A stretch of 61,607 nucleotides of DNA from an uncultured Bacteroidota bacterium (GTDB lineage Bacteria > Bacteroidota > Bacteroidia > Bacteroidales > UBA932), in the NCBI GenBank assembly GCA_937901965.1, contig CALGSW010000003.1, positions 1 to 61,607 on the forward strand. Reading direction: 5' to 3'. Positions 36,012 through 45,003 of this stretch are shown piece after piece (within the stretch, counting starts at the first letter, position 1; each line of letters begins with the position of its first letter). Made by a program: the position numbers and the translations under genes. The notes beneath the pieces were generated by a model. It had not been told where the DNA came from and did no database searches. It saw nothing but the letters and a program-made list of their open reading frames with translations.

Positions 36012-37078
36012 TCAGTTATTAGTGGTATTTTAACTATGAAATATCCGTCGCTCTTCTTTAATTCAGGTAGTCTGTTACTAACAAAAGCATATCTTTTAGT
36101 AAGATTCTTGAGTCCTGCTCCCGCAGATAAATCATATGACTTTTTAGGGCTGATTCTGTTCTTTATTATCAAAAAGGATTCTTTTGACACAATTTCAATG
36201 CAAAGATTTTCTGATGAATCAATAACATTATGTTTTATTGCATTTTCAAGTACTACCTGGAGTGATAATGGTGGCAGTTGGTATTCAAGTAAATCATCAG
36301 GAATCTCAGCCTTATATTTCAACGTCTCACCATACCTTATCTTTTGTAAATAGATGTAGCTTTCAACAAATGACAGCTCCATCTTCAATGTTACCAGAGG
36401 CTCCTCAATTGTCTCGGCAACATATCTGTATATTTTGGCAAAATCCTCAATAAATTGTTGTGCTTTAACAGTATCTTTTCTAATTAACCCGGCAAGTACA
36501 TTAAGGCTGTTAAACATAAAATGCGGATTAATCTGATTCTTTAAAACATCAAATTTCAGCTGACTCAATTCATATTTCAGACTACCAGTAACAACCCTTG
36601 TTTTTTTTGTTTCGTAATAAATAACCCAGCCCTCAAGTATTATCATAAACAATAAGTTTGAGACAGAAAAGAGAATCGCATTAATAATATATACGTTGCT
36701 TAATGTCTCTTCGTATTTATGGATAAAGTCATTTGAGATTGTAGTTGTTATATAGGAGAACGACACACCGGTCACTATAACGAATACAATTTGAATTAAA
36801 AATCTTTTTGAAGTATGGCCGCTCCATGGCAGCTTTTTGTTTAGAGTCTTAATACACCACAGATCAATGCTAACAATCAATAAACCAATTATAGTACTGA
36901 TGACTGTGCTGATACCTATCCTTAGAAATAGTTCATATGTTGATTTTACAATATGAAATCCTGTGAAGTGATTATAAGAAACAAGAATAATCTGAATTAA
37001 CAAAGAGAGCCCTGCAGTAAGTGCTAATATACTCTTAAAGGAGAAGGGACTTAAATTGTTAAACCTACGAATATTCAT
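36008..37078 (-). CDS. LytS/YehU-type membrane histidine kinase (first of pair)
   Basis: A 356-residue kinase similar throughout to its downstream neighbour: four membrane helices, QINPHFMFNSLNVLAG, NAIKHN and GAGLKNLTKRYAF. The longer, better conserved version of the pair is not evident; both look intact. It starts 11 bases after the LytTR regulator stop, so the three genes form one operon with the PQQ/protease fusion. Confidence 0.88.
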   Translation of the reverse strand: MNIRRFNNLSPFSFKSILALTAGLSLLIQIILVSYNHFTGFHIVKSTYELFLRIGISTVISTIIGLLIVSIDLWCIKTLNKKLPWSGHTSKRFLIQIVFVIVTGVSFSYITTTISNDFIHKYEETLSNVYIINAILFSVSNLLFMIILEGWVIYYETKKTRVVTGSLKYELSQLKFDVLKNQINPHFMFNSLNVLAGLIRKDTVKAQQFIEDFAKIYRYVAETIEEPLVTLKMELSFVESYIYLQKIRYGETLKYKAEIPDDLLEYQLPPLSLQVVLENAIKHNVIDSSENLCIEIVSKESFLIIKNRISPKKSYDLSAGAGLKNLTKRYAFVSNRLPELKKSDGYFIVKIPLITD

Positions 37079-37089
37079 TTGACAAACAA

Positions 37090-37845
37090 TTACTTATCAA
37101 GCCATCTTTTGAATTCGGATGATCTGTCTATACTTACAATTGCTTCAATTTCATTTTGAAATTCCGGCACAAGTACAATCTTAATTCTCCCTCTTGAATA
37201 TGCTGTCATGCCTGATATTGAGGCATGAGAAATCAGCAATTTTCTGTTAATCCTAAAAAACAGATCCGGATTAATCATTGACTCTAGCTTGTCTATTGTA
37301 TAATCTACCGGATATGTGTTTCCTGAAAAAGTTCTCAGATTAATACCCATATCGGAAGAATAAAAGTAGGCTATATCCTTTATCTCAATTTTTGTATATC
37401 TCTGACCCACCTGAATTAAAAAACGCTCTTTATATTCAGTCTTATACTGAACAAAGATATCTGACAGAGTCCCGGAATCAATTGCATATGCAGCTTTTAC
37501 CGACTTGAATTTTACCAAAGCCTCCTCCAGTTGCCTCTTTCCAATAGGTTTCAGCAAATAAGCCAGACTGTTCACCTCAAAAGCCTTAATAGCATACTGG
37601 TCATATGTAGTTGTAAAAATTATTGGCGTTCTGGTCTTTATTTTTTCAAAAATCGAAAAGCTAATTCCATCTGATAATTGAATATCAAGAAAAATTAAGT
37701 CGGCAAAATTTCTGCTAAGCCAGGCTACTGACTCTTTCACGGATCCCAGTTTACCTACAATGTTGACATTTGAGTCAACCTCAAGCAGCATCTCTTCCAG
37801 CCTGTCGGCAGCAAGAGATTCATCTTCAATAATTAAAACATCCAT
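37090..37845 (-). CDS. LytTR response regulator
   Basis: A 251-residue regulator with an N-terminal receiver (MDVLIIEDESLA, phosphoacceptor Asp in LIFLDIQLSDG, conserved lysine in LLKPIG) and a C-terminal LytTR DNA-binding domain (FLIQVGQRYTKIEIKDIAYF, HASISGMTAYSRGRIKIVL). Such domains bind repeated sites upstream of target genes. The start at 37845 is preferred over 37881 because the receiver begins there. It heads the operon with two kinases. Targets are unknown but may include the nearby outer-membrane protein or fimbrial operon. Confidence 0.9.
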   Translation of the reverse strand: MDVLIIEDESLAADRLEEMLLEVDSNVNIVGKLGSVKESVAWLSRNFADLIFLDIQLSDGISFSIFEKIKTRTPIIFTTTYDQYAIKAFEVNSLAYLLKPIGKRQLEEALVKFKSVKAAYAIDSGTLSDIFVQYKTEYKERFLIQVGQRYTKIEIKDIAYFYSSDMGINLRTFSGNTYPVDYTIDKLESMINPDLFFRINRKLLISHASISGMTAYSRGRIKIVLVPEFQNEIEAIVSIDRSSEFKRWLDK

Positions 37846-37881
37846 ACTATAACATTTCCTATTAATATTCTTAAATGGCAA

Positions 37882-37913
37882 TTCAACCGGGGCAAAAAAT
37901 GCTCCCGGTTGAA
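37882..37913. terminator. Strong hairpin between outer-membrane protein and LytTR genes
   Basis: TTCAACCGGG (37882-37891) pairs exactly with CCCGGTTGAA (37904-37913), a 10-bp stem. It lies 26 bases beyond the outer-membrane protein stop and upstream of the LytTR start on the minus strand. There is no long U-tract after it, so it may be a weak terminator or a processing site between the two genes. Confidence 0.55.
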
Positions 37914-37938
37914 AATGGAATCGCCTATAATAATACAG

Positions 37939-38535
37939 TTAAAAATATTTAACCACACCCAGTCTTAATGCTAAATAATTCAAATTTACAGCGGTTGCAG
38001 AGTTATCTCTTAACATAGATGGCAGAACTACATCTCTTTTCAAATGCTGGAATTTCAGATTTGAATTAATACACCAACCTTTACCCAAACTATACTCAAC
38101 CCCACCGGACAGATGAACTCCCAAGCCATGGCCACTGTCAGAATAAAATCCATCAATAATACGGGGAGTTGCATCTTCAATTTCAATGTGATTGTACAGC
38201 CCGCCGGCTCTAAGGTAATAAGAAAATGAAGATTTATTTATGTCATCCTTAAACTGGAGGCCAAACATATAACCAGTATCCTCAAAATCATAATAATTAC
38301 TTCTGAAATTATTCCAACCCCATCCTGCAAATAACCCGAAGTGCTCCAAAGGCATATAGGTAAAAATGCCTTCAACTCCTTTCCCCACTTTCATTTTAAA
38401 TTCGCCCAGATTGTTAAGGGCAACAGAGGGACCGGCAGTTAACTCAAATCCCACTTTTCTTCTTCTCTCCTGAGCGTTTGCAAAATTTACAAACAGAACC
38501 AGCGCTGTGATAGCTATCAGACTTTTAAATTTCAT
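37939..38535 (-). CDS. Outer-membrane beta-barrel protein
   Basis: The 198-residue product has a signal peptide (LIAITALVLFVNFANA) and alternating polar/aromatic strands ending in LALRLGVVKYF, a typical barrel C-terminus for outer-membrane insertion. It resembles the short eight-strand porin-like family of Bacteroidota. A -7 box lies at 38558-38565. Role unknown; its place before the LytTR/kinase operon suggests an envelope-sensing link (inference). Confidence 0.7.
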   Translation of the reverse strand: MKFKSLIAITALVLFVNFANAQERRRKVGFELTAGPSVALNNLGEFKMKVGKGVEGIFTYMPLEHFGLFAGWGWNNFRSNYYDFEDTGYMFGLQFKDDINKSSFSYYLRAGGLYNHIEIEDATPRIIDGFYSDSGHGLGVHLSGGVEYSLGKGWCINSNLKFQHLKRDVVLPSMLRDNSATAVNLNYLALRLGVVKYF

Positions 38536-38557
38536 AAATATTTTTATTTAAGGTGCG

Positions 38558-38565
38558 CAAAAGTA
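38558..38565 (-). promoter_or_regulatory. Putative -7 box of the outer-membrane protein gene
   Basis: Reads TACTTTTG on the minus strand, an exact TAnnTTTG, 22 bases before the start codon. A possible TTTG lies about 24 bases further upstream, slightly longer than the usual spacing. Confidence 0.45.
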
Positions 38566-38720
38566 CAATCTAACAAACATCCCGGCCCGCAAATTCCCAT
38601 CCGAAGTGTTATATTTCCGGCTGAAAGCGCGTAAATCAAGGCTGAATCATTTAAACCATCTTTTCAAATGGTGAACTAGTACTTAAAATCTTTAAGCGGA
38701 CTATTTATCTCAGTTAATCT

Positions 38721-41246
38721 TTATTCTTTTACGCATCTTACAGATACTCCGTAAGCTCGATAATTCTTTGACATCATTGTACTTGAAGAGTCAAAGTAAA
38801 GAGTTGCAGGATTGGTAACATCAATATATGTTGACCAATATGTCCCAGAAAAATCTCTTTGGTCTGAGTTTGACGAATTAGTTCTTAGTCCAGAGGCAGG
38901 AAGAAAAACACAATTATCCTTAGTTCCTGCATGATCCTCGCCAAACCATCTTCCCGGCACACCATCTGGACCAACACCCCAAGAACTTCCTGAATCTAAT
39001 AAAGATTGCAACTCAGTTTTTGTTGGTACTCTCCAGCCTTCAGGACAAGGGTTGTGCGCCCTAATCATACTCCATGAAGGTTGTTGTACTGAACAACAAT
39101 CATATGGCGAATTCGTGGAAATTATATACTTATCCTTATATGTAAAGCTGGAAATACTTGATAATGAAACAGGAGAGGTAGGAAATGCCGGAGCTGGAGT
39201 CTCATCTTTATATGTCTGACCATATTTTCTGTGCCACTGATATAAAAGTCCGTATGGATAAACATCACTATATCCGGCATTATATGGGGCCCATGTAACT
39301 CCGTTTATGGTAACCTCTTTCCCATTGTAATTAGCAGGACTTTTCTTTATAAACTTGTACTGATCACCATAATAAACAGTCCCTCCTGAATTTTTGGCAT
39401 AAGCTCTTACATAATATGTTTTCGTCTCCTCTAATCCATTAATATCTGCAGTAAACGAACCATCTCCTGCAGTTGATGCAACCACTTTTGTTGAAGCCGG
39501 ATTTATTGAGCTTCCATAGAAAACTCCTCTTTCGGTAACTGGCAAGGAACCCTCCTCCTCTATATACCCACCTGTTGTAACTAACCCCTCCTGTACATCA
39601 ACCGGTTTAATTGTATGAAGTAAGGCTTCTACTGAAGCCGTTTTTTTAACACATCTGACAGAAACCCCATGAGCTTTATTCATAGAATTAATTTTTGGAT
39701 TTGAGCTTTGATTATCATTTACAGTCAATACCTGTCCATTATAAGATGTAGAGGGTTCACCGTAATAAGCCAGCCAGTAATTACCACTAATAAAAGTAGA
39801 TGGCCACGTTCCGTTGCTAGCTGACAATGTACCTGTAAATGGGAAGAAAACTGCTGTTTTTTCTCTTTCACCCGGAATATTATGATTAGGACCTACCCAT
39901 CTGCCTATCAGACCATCAACTCCTCCTGCATTTTCAGCTATTATACATGTATTTCCACAAGAGATTAGACTTTCTACCTCTGTTTTAGTCGGCAGCCTCC
40001 ACCCAACCGGACATGGATTAAACTTTTCAGTACGGTTCCATTCTATTTGATAAAATGGCATCCATTCATATGACGAACCCCTCCATACAAAAAAAACATT
40101 CCGATACTTATCCAATGATGTCTCCTGATCCAGATCAATATTCCACAAATCATAGGCAGATTGTATTGTAAAATTCCTATCAAAACCATACTTTCTGAAC
40201 CACTGAAAATATTCTCCCATCCTTAAATCCTCCCTGTAACCGGCATTTACCGGTGCCCAAATAACCCCATTAACTTCTACCGGCTCAAGATCCATCCCAT
40301 CTATCACTGGTATCTTTGCATTGGCAACATCAACCTTAACAATGTATTTCTTCCCCCTTTTAAAAGTTACATTTTTTTGGACAACCTCCTTAAAAACCCC
40401 GTCGCTCTCTACTCCTATTTTCACATCTCCTGTATGAACTCCCGGAAGTATAACCATATAGACCCTAGGAGTTGTAGAATAATTGTTTGTGGGGTTAACA
40501 GGTGATGTAAGAGAAACAGTCACACTATTGGATGGGCTTGATATATTGTCTATGATATAGTTTGTCCCATCCTGAGGAGTAGCCTGACTAAGATCAATGA
40601 AACCTCCATCAAAAGCCAGAGGCACTTTTCCACTTAGCTTAACTTTTGAAATAGAGCCGGAGCTTCTGATTATCTGGAACTCAATAATAGAAAAGAGATG
40701 GTTATATCTCAGCGAGACCGAAGCCGGTGTTCCGTCTGAGCCCGGATATTTTGCAGTATATGGCCTGGCAACCAGAAAGTCAAGGGAGCCTATATGAGAA
40801 CTGTCATTGCCTGACGATTGAGTCTGGCCCGCAGGGAGCGATACCGGTACTGCCGTATAGGGAGGCGTACCTGCCACATACGGATAATATGAATAGAAGT
40901 CGTGATCCCCGGTGTTCCAGTAAACAGAGCCGCTGAACTGAGATCTGACGCCGCTACTGAGAGCTGTAAGTGGCTCGTTAACAACCCCGGGACTCCCACC
41001 AATCGCTACTGATGCCTGAGGAGAGAAGAGCCCGACTTGATCACTTCCTTCCACCCATTCGGTCTGCAGACCTTTAAGAGTGGTCTTGGTGGCCGGTTTA
41101 GAATCTTCGCAAAGAAAAATTATGCTGCCGTCATCAACAAGCTCCGGAACCGGCTCCTCTTTTATACAAGATGACATATTTAAAACCAGTGAAACCGGTA
41201 ATAATAACAGACTTACCCTAATAAATGATTTTATTAATTTTCCCAT
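38721..41246 (-). CDS. Fimbrillin-like lipoprotein with two FISUMP domains
   Basis: An 841-residue lipoprotein (SSC near residue 27). The N-terminal 300 residues look like a fimbrillin (FSIIEFQII, FDGGFIDLSQAT, VTFKRGKKYIVKVDV). They are followed by a first FISUMP domain (NGVIWAPVNAGY, NPCPVGWRLPTKTEV, VSVRCVKK), then an FN3-like segment (ETKTYYVRAYAKNSGGTVYYG), then a second FISUMP domain (GVTWAPYNAGY, NPCPEGWRVPTKTEL, GVSVRCVKE). It is the last gene of the operon and the likeliest tip or adhesin subunit. It overlaps the gene before it by 13 bases. Confidence 0.8.
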   Translation of the reverse strand: MGKLIKSFIRVSLLLLPVSLVLNMSSCIKEEPVPELVDDGSIIFLCEDSKPATKTTLKGLQTEWVEGSDQVGLFSPQASVAIGGSPGVVNEPLTALSSGVRSQFSGSVYWNTGDHDFYSYYPYVAGTPPYTAVPVSLPAGQTQSSGNDSSHIGSLDFLVARPYTAKYPGSDGTPASVSLRYNHLFSIIEFQIIRSSGSISKVKLSGKVPLAFDGGFIDLSQATPQDGTNYIIDNISSPSNSVTVSLTSPVNPTNNYSTTPRVYMVILPGVHTGDVKIGVESDGVFKEVVQKNVTFKRGKKYIVKVDVANAKIPVIDGMDLEPVEVNGVIWAPVNAGYREDLRMGEYFQWFRKYGFDRNFTIQSAYDLWNIDLDQETSLDKYRNVFFVWRGSSYEWMPFYQIEWNRTEKFNPCPVGWRLPTKTEVESLISCGNTCIIAENAGGVDGLIGRWVGPNHNIPGEREKTAVFFPFTGTLSASNGTWPSTFISGNYWLAYYGEPSTSYNGQVLTVNDNQSSNPKINSMNKAHGVSVRCVKKTASVEALLHTIKPVDVQEGLVTTGGYIEEEGSLPVTERGVFYGSSINPASTKVVASTAGDGSFTADINGLEETKTYYVRAYAKNSGGTVYYGDQYKFIKKSPANYNGKEVTINGVTWAPYNAGYSDVYPYGLLYQWHRKYGQTYKDETPAPAFPTSPVSLSSISSFTYKDKYIISTNSPYDCCSVQQPSWSMIRAHNPCPEGWRVPTKTELQSLLDSGSSWGVGPDGVPGRWFGEDHAGTKDNCVFLPASGLRTNSSNSDQRDFSGTYWSTYIDVTNPATLYFDSSSTMMSKNYRAYGVSVRCVKE

Positions 41247-42319
41247 ACAATAGTCTCCTCCTGAAATATCTCAATATCAGAAATTCTTTCAACCTTCAGC
41301 CTCGCATCCTTGAGGTTGATACCCTTGAATTTTAAATTAATAGTATATTCTGTATTGTTGTTAATGTTATAATTTGTGGTAAGATTGTTCCCCAGATAGA
41401 GTTTAAAAGTTACATATTCGTTTACCCTGTCGTCACTACCTATCCCCTCTCCTTTAATCTCAATCCATGTAGAATTCACTGGTGCAAACAGAGGTTTCTG
41501 CTGCTGTGTACCTACAGATAGGTTATCCCCTCTTATATTCTCAGGCAGGTAGTAGCTTACGAAACCATCGTAATTGTTTATCGAATAGGCTTCACCTGAA
41601 ACACCGGTTGCTGAGCCGGAGGTTACGGGATAGTTTACAACATATGCGGGCGTAGCAACAACGGTATTTAACGGATCTGAAATATAGGAAGAGCTATCCG
41701 GAACATCTTTAAGCTGTACCGAAGTAATCCTGAATCGTGAACCGTCAGGCACACTGCTCACATCTTCCGATGTATATGTTAAAATAACCTTTGCACCAAT
41801 CCTGTACAGGAGTACGGGTTCGTCTTTATTTGGCACATCTCCATCATAGGAACCGTACATCCTCATATATTTCTCTCCGGAACCGGTAAACATACCCGAT
41901 TCGTCAGAGATAAAAAATTTCTTCTTTTTAAATTGTGAGAAAGAATATTTACCCGGAGATGCATTGTCCCCATTAAAGAGTTCAGAGTCAAATGTGTTCG
42001 CTATAAATACCACTCTCTGACTTTCGCCCTTATTAAGGATAATTTTTAAATCTGCCAGATTATCCACCGAGTTTTTGTATTCCCTCTTCACTAGGGTTGA
42101 AGCATCTGTAGTTCCGTCAAACTGCAGAATCCAAAGGTTCTTAACGGCATCAACATCAGCAGTGACATCTGCTCTGGTAATTGCAGCACCAAAATTTGCA
42201 GGAGCAAGCGAGAAGCCGGTCTCCACCTCTATTATCCCATCACCACCGGGCTGCTCTTTTGAACAAGACCCTAAGAATATAAGTCCTATCAGTAATATGA
42301 TTGTATGGCTTCTCATCAT
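41234..42319 (-). CDS. Fimbrillin-like lipoprotein
   Basis: A 361-residue lipoprotein (GSCSKE). The N-terminal half shows the fimbrial pattern of an FDGTTDAST segment, a strand pair around RVVFIANTFD, and RMYGSYDGDVP; it resembles DUF4906-like or Mfa-type subunits rather than the three FISUMP-related paralogues. A TRAD dipeptide context near residue 49 (AAITRADVTADV) could be an Arg-specific processing site, as in other fimbrillins (inference). It starts 4 bases after the previous stop. Confidence 0.65.
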   Translation of the reverse strand: MMRSHTIILLIGLIFLGSCSKEQPGGDGIIEVETGFSLAPANFGAAITRADVTADVDAVKNLWILQFDGTTDASTLVKREYKNSVDNLADLKIILNKGESQRVVFIANTFDSELFNGDNASPGKYSFSQFKKKKFFISDESGMFTGSGEKYMRMYGSYDGDVPNKDEPVLLYRIGAKVILTYTSEDVSSVPDGSRFRITSVQLKDVPDSSSYISDPLNTVVATPAYVVNYPVTSGSATGVSGEAYSINNYDGFVSYYLPENIRGDNLSVGTQQQKPLFAPVNSTWIEIKGEGIGSDDRVNEYVTFKLYLGNNLTTNYNINNNTEYTINLKFKGINLKDARLKVERISDIEIFQEETIVWEN

Positions 42320-42323
42320 TCAG

Positions 42324-43970
42324 TTATAAAGATTTTACACATCTTATACTCAATCCTGCTGCTCTTGACCAGGAGTTGATTTGGACAGAATACTGATCCA
42401 TCTGTAATATTTTTGCATAAACAGAAAATGTATCGCTACTCCAATATAAACCTAGAGAATTCCTCTGCGTAGGAGAAGTGTTTTCTCCTCTTATATATCC
42501 GGATAGAGGAAGAAATACACTACCTTCTTTATTTGTGTTGTGATATCCCCCAAACCAGAACCCTCGTTTATTATTTAAACCCGAGCTATCAAATGTATAA
42601 CCGGAACTAATTAAAGATTGAAACTCGGCAGATGAGGGAACTCTCCAGCCTTCTGGACATGGATTGTAATTAACAGACATATCCCAGCTTGATAATTGTG
42701 GCGTAATACAATCGTAACTACCTGAAGAATTAAAATAGAATCTATTCCTATTAGTTACATCATTTGCCAGCTCTATTGTGACAGGCCCTTGTACTGAGAT
42801 TGGAATGGGAGATTCATTATAGCACTGTCCATATTTTCTGTGCCATTGGAACATTAGCCCATATGGATTACTTACAGGGTCATACCCTACATTAACCGGC
42901 GCCCATAACAGGCTGCCAATCTTTACGGGTTTCATACCGTACCAGAGGTCATCGTAGCCACTGCTCACTTCATATGAGACGAGGTTCCAGTCAGCAACCC
43001 CGGTAATTTTTAACGAATTGGGGCTGAGTTTGACCGTGAATATGCTGGCATTTCCCGGAGTAAGGGTGAGGGCTTCCGTACCCGGGAGGGGAGATGTATA
43101 AGCCTCTCCGTCAATTTCAAAAACAAACTCAATGTCCTCTCGCTGTGCAATATTTATAGGGGCAAGAAACATATAGAAGGTCTTGTTTGTGAACAGATAT
43201 GTTGGAGTAGTTTGTAGCAAAGTTTCCAATATTATGGGCGCATTGATATCAGTCAAACTTAATGCAGGGACCATACTTCCCCCGCTTATTCCTCCATTTG
43301 AGAGGCTCATCTTCAGGTCGTTTGTCCCGGCTTTATTAACGTTAAAGATATTTGTAGCAGACTTGCTCCTCATCTCCATAGAGGTAATTTTACCCTCTCC
43401 TGTATATCCGGATTTATAAAAGACAAAGGCCACCATTGACAAAGCGTGGTTTAGACGAAGATAAACCTTTGAATTTAGAGCATTAATAGCGTACCCACCC
43501 TCCGGAAGCGTTTTATCCTGACAGCTCCACAGATAGTCTTTAATATAACCATAAGTCTGGCTTGCCGGTAAATCAATTTCCATTGAAGAGGTAGCACCTG
43601 TCCCCTGAACCAGCTCGGGAGCATATGGGCAATATGCAAAAATTTTCGCCCCATTGCTAAAAACCTTTACCTCAACTGGGATGTCATTTTTATCTGACAT
43701 CTTCCACAATCCGTCAGGCAAAGATTTTGAAAGTTTTATATTAATCAGGGCACTATTACCATCATATTCTGCAGAGCCATCCAGTTCAGTTATCTGTATT
43801 CCAATATCATTTTCTGCAATATTAGAATTACTAATTATTGATTTTACATCAATTTTTGTCCCCGGTTCAATATAAAGCAATGCCTCTTTTCTGCCGATAT
43901 CTCCCTCCTTTTTACAGGAGAGAGACATCAACACAACAATCATCACAGATATAACGGAGAGGAATTTCAC
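42324..43970 (-). CDS. Fimbrillin-like lipoprotein with C-terminal FISUMP domain
   Basis: A 548-residue lipoprotein (LSCKKE). Residues 30-320 match its operon neighbour (43983-44993) throughout, including KSIISNSNI, HALSMVAFVFYKSGYTGEGKI and the closing strand PNSLKITGVADWN. The C-terminal 200 residues form a FISUMP domain (SLLWAPVNVGYDP, NPCPEGWRVPSSAEFQSL, GLSIRCVKSL). The gene therefore joins a fimbrillin body to a putative binding domain, as expected for a tip protein. Confidence 0.82.
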   Translation of the reverse strand: MKFLSVISVMIVVLMSLSCKKEGDIGRKEALLYIEPGTKIDVKSIISNSNIAENDIGIQITELDGSAEYDGNSALINIKLSKSLPDGLWKMSDKNDIPVEVKVFSNGAKIFAYCPYAPELVQGTGATSSMEIDLPASQTYGYIKDYLWSCQDKTLPEGGYAINALNSKVYLRLNHALSMVAFVFYKSGYTGEGKITSMEMRSKSATNIFNVNKAGTNDLKMSLSNGGISGGSMVPALSLTDINAPIILETLLQTTPTYLFTNKTFYMFLAPINIAQREDIEFVFEIDGEAYTSPLPGTEALTLTPGNASIFTVKLSPNSLKITGVADWNLVSYEVSSGYDDLWYGMKPVKIGSLLWAPVNVGYDPVSNPYGLMFQWHRKYGQCYNESPIPISVQGPVTIELANDVTNRNRFYFNSSGSYDCITPQLSSWDMSVNYNPCPEGWRVPSSAEFQSLISSGYTFDSSGLNNKRGFWFGGYHNTNKEGSVFLPLSGYIRGENTSPTQRNSLGLYWSSDTFSVYAKILQMDQYSVQINSWSRAAGLSIRCVKSL

Positions 43971-43982
43971 TAAACAAGAAGA

Positions 43983-44993
43983 TTAATTTATCACAATCTC
44001 ATCTTCATATTTTGGATTCCATGGGGTCACGCTGACACTCTCAATAACTAACTCTGTACCGGCCAGTCTAACTGTATAGATGTATTGCGTTCCCTTCTCC
44101 CAGTTTACATCATCAGTTCCGGTCAAGGAGGCGACATAATCTCTGCCATCAATGTTAAAGGTAAATTGTATATTACTTTTGCTGGCAATTAATACAGGGG
44201 TGAGTAGTAGATAGGCATTAATATATTGCACAAGATCGTTAGCGACAAGCGATGGTTTTGCTGTTAGAGTAATTGTGCTCCCTACATTTATAACTCCAAT
44301 CTCATCAATAGTCTCTCCTCCTGTAATTGTACCATCCGCCACTTTTAATGCAAGGTCATTTCCTGAGCTTTTACTAATTATAAATGATGGAGCGGACAAA
44401 TCTTTAATTTTTACAGAATAAATATCTCCATCCCCTGAGAAATCAGCCTTGTAAAAGACAAAAGCCACCTGAGTTAGTGCATGGTCCATTGTTAGATTAA
44501 CCGCAGAGTTTGAACTATTTATCTTTGTGGGACCACCCTGCGTTGTCTCCCCCTGGCTGCAATAGAGGTAGTCAATCTGATCATCCATATCCTGAGTTGC
44601 AGGGACGTCAAGACTCCTCTTTAAAGTACTGTATGATCCTGTCTCAACTGTTGCCGGATCTGTTGGGCATGGAGCGTAGGCATAGATTCTGGCAAAATCA
44701 TGAGTAAGGTAGAGTTTATCCGACATAACCCATTTAGTATTGCCGACATCATATGTGAGAGTATATTTTGCGCCAGTAACAAGGTATGATGCAGAGCCAT
44801 CCTCTTTTGCAACCTGAATTCTAATCTTCTCACCTGTTATGTTAGAATTATCAATTATAGATTTTGTATATTGCTCTCTAAGAGAAGGAGAGATTGAGAG
44901 TATTCCAGATTTTGGCTCTTCAGTAGAGTTCTCCTTTGTGCAGCCTGATGCCATGAGCAAAACTGCTGCAGAGATACAGAATAATTTTTTCAT
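43983..44993 (-). CDS. Fimbrillin-family lipoprotein
   Basis: A 336-residue lipoprotein (MASGCTKEN) with the fimbrillin pattern: short leader, TKSIIDNSNITG, YAYAPCPTDPA, DHALTQVAFVFYKADFSGDGDI, and a terminal beta-strand (ELVIESVSVTPWNPKY) suited to strand exchange during polymerisation. It ends where FISUMP begins in its longer neighbour, so it is the FISUMP-free version and a candidate major or accessory stalk subunit. Confidence 0.8.
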   Translation of the reverse strand: MKKLFCISAAVLLMASGCTKENSTEEPKSGILSISPSLREQYTKSIIDNSNITGEKIRIQVAKEDGSASYLVTGAKYTLTYDVGNTKWVMSDKLYLTHDFARIYAYAPCPTDPATVETGSYSTLKRSLDVPATQDMDDQIDYLYCSQGETTQGGPTKINSSNSAVNLTMDHALTQVAFVFYKADFSGDGDIYSVKIKDLSAPSFIISKSSGNDLALKVADGTITGGETIDEIGVINVGSTITLTAKPSLVANDLVQYINAYLLLTPVLIASKSNIQFTFNIDGRDYVASLTGTDDVNWEKGTQYIYTVRLAGTELVIESVSVTPWNPKYEDEIVIN

Positions 44994-45003
44994 AAATAAT
45001 ATA

